Source: Lachnospiraceae bacterium UBA2864
GTDB lineage: Bacteria > Bacillota > Clostridia > Lachnospirales > Lachnospiraceae
Length of the DNA stretch: 17,626 nucleotides
NCBI GenBank assembly: GCA_002350525.1
Contig: DEFA01000015.1
Location: 1-17,626, forward strand
Reading direction: 5' to 3'
Part shown: in pieces, positions 14,654-17,626 of the stretch
How positions within the stretch are numbered: position 1 is the first letter of the stretch
Layout of the letters: each line of letters begins with the position of its first letter
Notes under the pieces: generated by a model
Database searches by the model: none
Told to the model about the DNA's origin: nothing
The model's input: the letters and a program-made list of their open reading frames with translations, nothing else
Made by a program: the position numbers and the translations under genes

Positions 14654-14660
14654 CGATTTT

Positions 14661-14718
14661 AAGCCTGTCGATGTGATATACACCCGGAATCCCGGACACT
14701 AATCACATTGACAGGCTT
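14661..14718. other. Long hairpin upstream of the operator-flanked promoter
   Basis: AAGCCTGTCGATGTGAT (14661-14677) pairs with ATCACATTGACAGGCTT (14702-14718): 17 bp with one G-T pair. The loop contains a CCGG-AATC-CCGG mini hairpin. Neither side carries a T-run, so it is not a standard intrinsic terminator for the DUF4349 gene that ends at 14781. The arm TCGATGTGATA (14668-14678) is an exact inverted copy of TATCACATCGA in the operator at 14607-14617, so the hairpin may share the recognition sequence of the regulator. A smaller hairpin, AGATCA with TGATCT, lies at about 14730-14748. Confidence 0.6.
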
Positions 14719-14780
14719 ATATGATTTTCAGATCAAATATTCTGATCTAATATTTTCTATTTTTCTTCCGTCGGCTGAGT

Positions 14781-15938
14781 TTACTTCTTATTAGTTTCAT
14801 CATCCGTCGCTACATCTGCTGTTTTAGCTGCTTCAGCTTCTCCATCAGTTGCTTCGGTCTCTCCGGCTGCAGTCTTAGCTGCTTCTGCTGCTTTAGCTTC
14901 TTCTGCAACTGCCTTAGCCTCTTCCATGGCTGCCTTATAAGCTGCTTTCTTAGCCTTACGCTTTGCTCTGTGAGCTTTGAATGGCTTACGAAGTAATCCG
15001 AACCAGATTGAAAGAAGAATTATGATGAATATTCCGAGACCGATTATGTTTTCTGCTGCCCATAATACGAAGTCCATGCATCCCTCTACGAAATTCTCCC
15101 ATCCATTCTTAAAGGACTGTGAAAGCTTTTCACTGAAGCTTTCCGGAACCGGATCCTCGTATTCACGTACTTCCGATATTTCGACTGATATATAGCTGTA
15201 AGCAACATCGTTATTGATGCTGTTCATTCTGGTCTTAATACGGTTGATGGAAATCTCAACCTCTGTCAGACGCTCATCTACCATGAGAAGGGATTCCATA
15301 TCATCAAGTGTTTTTGCATCCTTCATCATTTCGAGATAACTCTGCCTTTTAGCTTCGAGTACTTCAAGCTCCGCACTGAGATCCGAATATTCCTGGGAAA
15401 GATTAGTGACATTCTGAGACTTATTCATAAGTTCTCCGATATTACCGCTGTTATCAAGAAATGCCTGATAGTTCTCCGATGGAATTCTGATTGTAGCGTT
15501 ATATGAATGAAGCGACGGATTATATCCGTAACCACCGCTGTTTGATTCATTTTCACTTTCAAGGAAAGCTCCGTAGGTCTTCATCAATGACTTCAGTTCG
15601 TTGATGGACTTCTCGTAATCCTTGGTATCAAAACGTACGTCACAGTGATAAACAAGCTTCTCCGCATCTATCGTAGGTAGTGTATTGGTTGTATCTCCCG
15701 ATTCTACATCCCCTGTTGCATAATCTGTGATACCTTTGCTTTCTTCGATAGCTTCTGCATCTGCTGCATATTCATAGTCATAGTCATCTTGAACTTCAGC
15801 ACTACCCATGGATACTGTATTTGCAGTTCTTCCTTCCATTTTGTATTTGGTGGAATCTCCACTGCTGCTTCCACATCCTGTAGTTCCTATAAGCATCATC
15901 GCCGCAAGTACATTTGCTATTATTATCTTCTTTCTCAT
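14781..15938 (-). CDS. DUF4349 domain lipoprotein
   Basis: This 385-residue protein has a lipoprotein signal (basic start, hydrophobic core, TTGC with Cys22). An acidic low-complexity linker spans 30-90. The DUF4349 domain lies at about 92-315: a paired strand region (KLVYHCDVRFDTKDYEKSIN), the SYNATIRIPSENYQAFLD strand, a long coiled-coil at 180-240 (YSDLSAELEVLEAKRQSYLE, ERLTEVEISINRIKTRMNSI), AYSYISVEISEV, then the closing membrane helix at about 292-315. A Lys/Ala/Glu-rich cytoplasmic tail of 70 residues follows. AGGAGG lies 8 bases before the ATG. Members are thought to sit in the envelope; a precise function is not known. Both ends being membrane-attached puts the domain on the outer face. 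Confidence 0.9.
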   Translation of the reverse strand: MRKKIIIANVLAAMMLIGTTGCGSSSGDSTKYKMEGRTANTVSMGSAEVQDDYDYEYAADAEAIEESKGITDYATGDVESGDTTNTLPTIDAEKLVYHCDVRFDTKDYEKSINELKSLMKTYGAFLESENESNSGGYGYNPSLHSYNATIRIPSENYQAFLDNSGNIGELMNKSQNVTNLSQEYSDLSAELEVLEAKRQSYLEMMKDAKTLDDMESLLMVDERLTEVEISINRIKTRMNSINNDVAYSYISVEISEVREYEDPVPESFSEKLSQSFKNGWENFVEGCMDFVLWAAENIIGLGIFIIILLSIWFGLLRKPFKAHRAKRKAKKAAYKAAMEEAKAVAEEAKAAEAAKTAAGETEATDGEAEAAKTADVATDDETNKK

Positions 15939-16027
15939 ACTTTTAACCTCCTCAGTTTAACTGATTAATACTGTTACTTAAGATACGGTTATGCTCATAT
16001 TTTTTATGGAAGATTTTTATTTATCTT

Positions 16028-16651
16028 TTATCTCACTTTTATCTCCCTCGATCTCAGGATTCGGTAAATGTAGAATATTTCCGGAATTACCATTACTATC
16101 CACTTAATATTATACAGCTTTTTCACCGGGCCTACGACTCTGTTTTCTGAAAGGGTCTTATAAAAATCATCGAAGACCTTCTCTCCGAACATCAGTTCCA
16201 TTTCGTCAAAATGCATGTTCGCCGCCTCTACGACAAGCAGTACATTTATGATAAGTGCTATCATAAGTATCGAATATGTCGGGATATCCGGTTTCTTCGC
16301 GCCGAATATCATTCCGAGGATTACAGCACCGACAAAGAAAAGTATCACATATCCACCGCTTCCCGCCGCACAAACCGCTATATAGGAACTGCGAGTACTT
16401 ACTTTGTGCAGGATCAGATATGTGAGGATACGTTCATATACAGAAAATAGGATTACCAGATACATTATATAAAAACTGAACGGTACAGACAGACTTATCC
16501 CACTGCCTATACCGCTCTTATTCTCATAAGCGTACACTATTCCGATAAATCCCGCGTAAACCAGGACTACTAGAAAATAATGCAACATACTATTCTCCGT
16601 TCTATATTGCGCCGACTTGACCAATGCAATACTTCTCACATTCATCTTCAT
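16028..16651 (-). CDS. Polytopic membrane protein of unknown function
   Basis: This 207-residue protein has four clear membrane segments (about 23-41, 55-79, 89-116 and 125-143) and a probable fifth (180-198). The part between 144 and 178 is charged (MHFDEMELMFGEKVFDDFYK). The start is uncertain: ATG 16651 has almost no ribosome binding site, and the ATG two codons later (16645) has GGAA 6 bases upstream. It begins 27 bases after the stop of the 76-residue gene, so the two are probably cotranscribed. It may resemble a small transporter-like or ECF-type integral protein, but no family motif is visible. Confidence 0.7.
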   Translation of the reverse strand: MKMNVRSIALVKSAQYRTENSMLHYFLVVLVYAGFIGIVYAYENKSGIGSGISLSVPFSFYIMYLVILFSVYERILTYLILHKVSTRSSYIAVCAAGSGGYVILFFVGAVILGMIFGAKKPDIPTYSILMIALIINVLLVVEAANMHFDEMELMFGEKVFDDFYKTLSENRVVGPVKKLYNIKWIVMVIPEIFYIYRILRSREIKVR

Positions 16652-16678
16652 TTCCGGAAACGAACGTGGGAAATTAGC

Positions 16679-16897
16679 TTAGTATTCTTTTTTTATCTCT
16701 TCTATCCGGTATATTTCCTTAAACGTCTCTAAATCCTTATCATTTCTGATCAGCATTACATCAGTGAAATGACCGTCTTCTTTGTTCTTAAATCCTGCCA
16801 CCTGCTCTCCTGTACAGATACTGGACTTAATTACAGCTATCTGTTTGTCGGGGTCAAAAGGTATGGAATTAATTTTCTTCTTTCTAAACTTTCTCAT
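16679..16897 (-). CDS. Small conserved clostridial protein
   Basis: The start is set at ATG 16897 (MRKFRKKKINSIPFDPDKQI), because GAGG lies 6 bases upstream and overlaps an upstream ATG. The product is 72 residues: a basic N-terminus, then a compact domain with DKQIAVIKSSICTGEQVAGF and HFTDVMLIRNDKDLETFKEI, ending KKEY. Proteins with the 'SSICTGE.VAGFK...F.EVMLI' pattern are common in Lachnospiraceae genomes and remain uncharacterised as far as I know; any enzyme name attached to them should be distrusted because the chain is too short. No signal peptide. It lies upstream of the polytopic membrane protein in the same transcript. Confidence 0.75.
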   Translation of the reverse strand: MRKFRKKKINSIPFDPDKQIAVIKSSICTGEQVAGFKNKEDGHFTDVMLIRNDKDLETFKEIYRIEEIKKEY

Positions 16898-17007
16898 ATT
16901 CAACCTCATTTCTATTGACTATCTATCTCATATGTTAATAATTTACATACTCTCACAAACATTCCCGTAATCGGCATATATGTACAACTGAAGCTCTTTG
17001 GGAACAT

Positions 17008-17080
17008 ACCTGCATAGCAGGTGGTTTTATTGGTTGTTAAACCAATAATATGCAACCGCAATTTGCATCACGGCTGCATA
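17008..17080. other. Cluster of perfect hairpins after the GGDEF gene
   Basis: Three structures stand in a row. ACCTGC-ATA-GCAGGT lies at 17008-17022. A 9-bp perfect hairpin TTATTGGTT-GTTA-AACCAATAA lies at 17027-17048. TATGCAACCG pairs with CGGCTGCATA (17049-17058 with 17071-17080, one mismatch), whose right arm lies in the last codons of the GGDEF gene. On the plus strand the first hairpin is followed by GGTTTTATT. On the minus strand none has a T-run, so simple terminator action for the GGDEF gene is doubtful. It could be the end of a mobile element or a small structured RNA. Confidence 0.55.
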
Positions 17081-17626
17081 TCATGTCTGTCTGTTCTATT
17101 TATACCCATCTCACGATAGTATTCTTTTTTTGCATCAAACATATTGCCTTCAGCTTCTTTGACTATTTCATATACGTCAAACAACTCATCCTGATTCATT
17201 TCATGTACAGCATAACCAAAAGAAACATGATAATTCTTTTTTTTCAGTTCCTGACTCATCTGATCAATTTCAGCCGGTATATTCTCCAACCTTCCGTCCA
17301 CTCTGAAGCAAACAAATTCATCACCTCCGATACGAAATGTATCATCAGATCCAAACCTCTGCTGCATTACTCTGGCTACCTCCTGCAACATCATATCTCC
17401 TGCCTGATGGCCTTGGGTATTATTCATTTCATGCAACCCATTTACGTCAGCATAAACACATATCAAATTAGTATTACACATCTGTGAATATCTTATCAGC
17501 TGGTTTTCGTAATGATTTCGATTCTTCGCTCCCGTAAGCAAATCAGTCTGACTAAGAAACTCAATCTGCCTTGACTGTGATAGAGCTTTCATCTTTATAC
17601 TCATCGTGACATACTCCCACCACTTT
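17068..17626 (-). CDS. GGDEF diguanylate cyclase, 5' end outside the window
   Basis: The GGDEF domain makes cyclic di-GMP from two GTP. The motif is intact (RIGGDEF, residues 93-97 counted from the in-frame ATG at 17604), with metal ligand Asp53 in YADVNGLHEMNN and the phosphate-contact segment GHQAGDMML. DLLTGAKNRNHYENQL is the usual domain start. The frame is open from that ATG to the window edge (KWWEYVT), so the real protein is longer and probably carries an N-terminal sensor. The inhibitory I-site RxxD is not conserved: at that spacing the residues are FGSD, the only Arg being one position off. The last codons overlap the hairpin cluster at 17049-17080. Confidence 0.9.
   Translation of the reverse strand, partial: KWWEYVTMSIKMKALSQSRQIEFLSQTDLLTGAKNRNHYENQLIRYSQMCNTNLICVYADVNGLHEMNNTQGHQAGDMMLQEVARVMQQRFGSDDTFRIGGDEFVCFRVDGRLENIPAEIDQMSQELKKKNYHVSFGYAVHEMNQDELFDVYEIVKEAEGNMFDAKKEYYREMGINRTDRHDMQP

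Noticed and set aside
14661..14718. Long hairpin as intrinsic terminator of the DUF4349 gene
   Set aside because: On the minus strand the stem is followed by AAAATCG; no T-run is present on either side close to the stem.
17050..17487. Plus-strand ORF of 145 codons
   Set aside because: It is antisense to the GGDEF domain, whose motifs are intact; the Phe/Ile/His-rich translation is typical of a shadow.
1..17626. CRISPR array, tRNA, rRNA, riboswitch, complete insertion sequence, toxin-antitoxin or defence cassette
   Set aside because: By eye there are no regularly spaced repeats, cloverleaf sequences, known aptamer signatures, transposase motifs or recognised defence genes.

Overview
The window looks like chromosomal DNA from a low-to-moderate GC Firmicute, most probably a Lachnospiraceae-type clostridium (Butyrivibrio/Lachnospira/Eubacterium-like). 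This rests on strong AGGAGG-type ribosome binding sites, AT-rich third positions, a Gram-positive LexA-type box next to a DinB polymerase, and several small families that are typical of that group (DUF434, YjbR plus EVE-like, GMAANMIG-type deformylase homologue, DUF4349 lipoprotein). No rRNA, tRNA, CRISPR array, complete insertion sequence or phage module was seen.

Region 1-4800 is a mosaic. A doubtful plus-strand ORF and a 45-codon minus-strand remnant precede a DUF1349 protein (608-1210). Next come a GC-rich, hairpin-rich intergenic element (about 1306-1454), a membrane-anchored S41-type protease whose base composition looks higher in GC than its neighbours (1460-3151), and a decayed gene that fills 3159-3447. 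A divergent pair of small membrane proteins follows (3470-4195 and a DUF3592 protein at 4363-4770), with recognisable promoters between them.

Region 4830-11344 is a long, almost gap-free run of minus-strand genes. In transcription order they are: a Nudix hydrolase; a Y-family DNA polymerase (DinB) with a TTG start and a candidate LexA box; a large lipoprotein; a patatin-like phospholipase; a peptide deformylase homologue lacking the motif 1 glutamine; a YjbR/EVE-like protein whose 5' end is missing; and a DUF434 protein. Upstream of the Nudix gene is a two-gene unit: a basic-tailed unknown protein and a 69-residue Asp-rich protein carrying a textbook EF-hand loop.

Region 11836-17626 holds the second plus-strand gene, a secreted acidic protein (12080-12838) with a palindromic LacI-like operator candidate upstream. 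It ends at a strong hairpin shared with the convergent membrane/propeller-like gene (12918-14588). That gene has a near-consensus promoter wrapped in inverted repeats. Then come a DUF4349 lipoprotein, a polytopic membrane protein, a small conserved protein, an intergenic cluster of perfect hairpins, and the 3' part of a GGDEF diguanylate cyclase that runs off the right edge.

I did not find a clearly novel multi-gene system. The best leads are the operator-flanked promoter at 14604-14678, the EF-hand/Asp-tail protein, the truncated YjbR gene and its junction, the divergent deformylase homologue, and the two structured intergenic elements.
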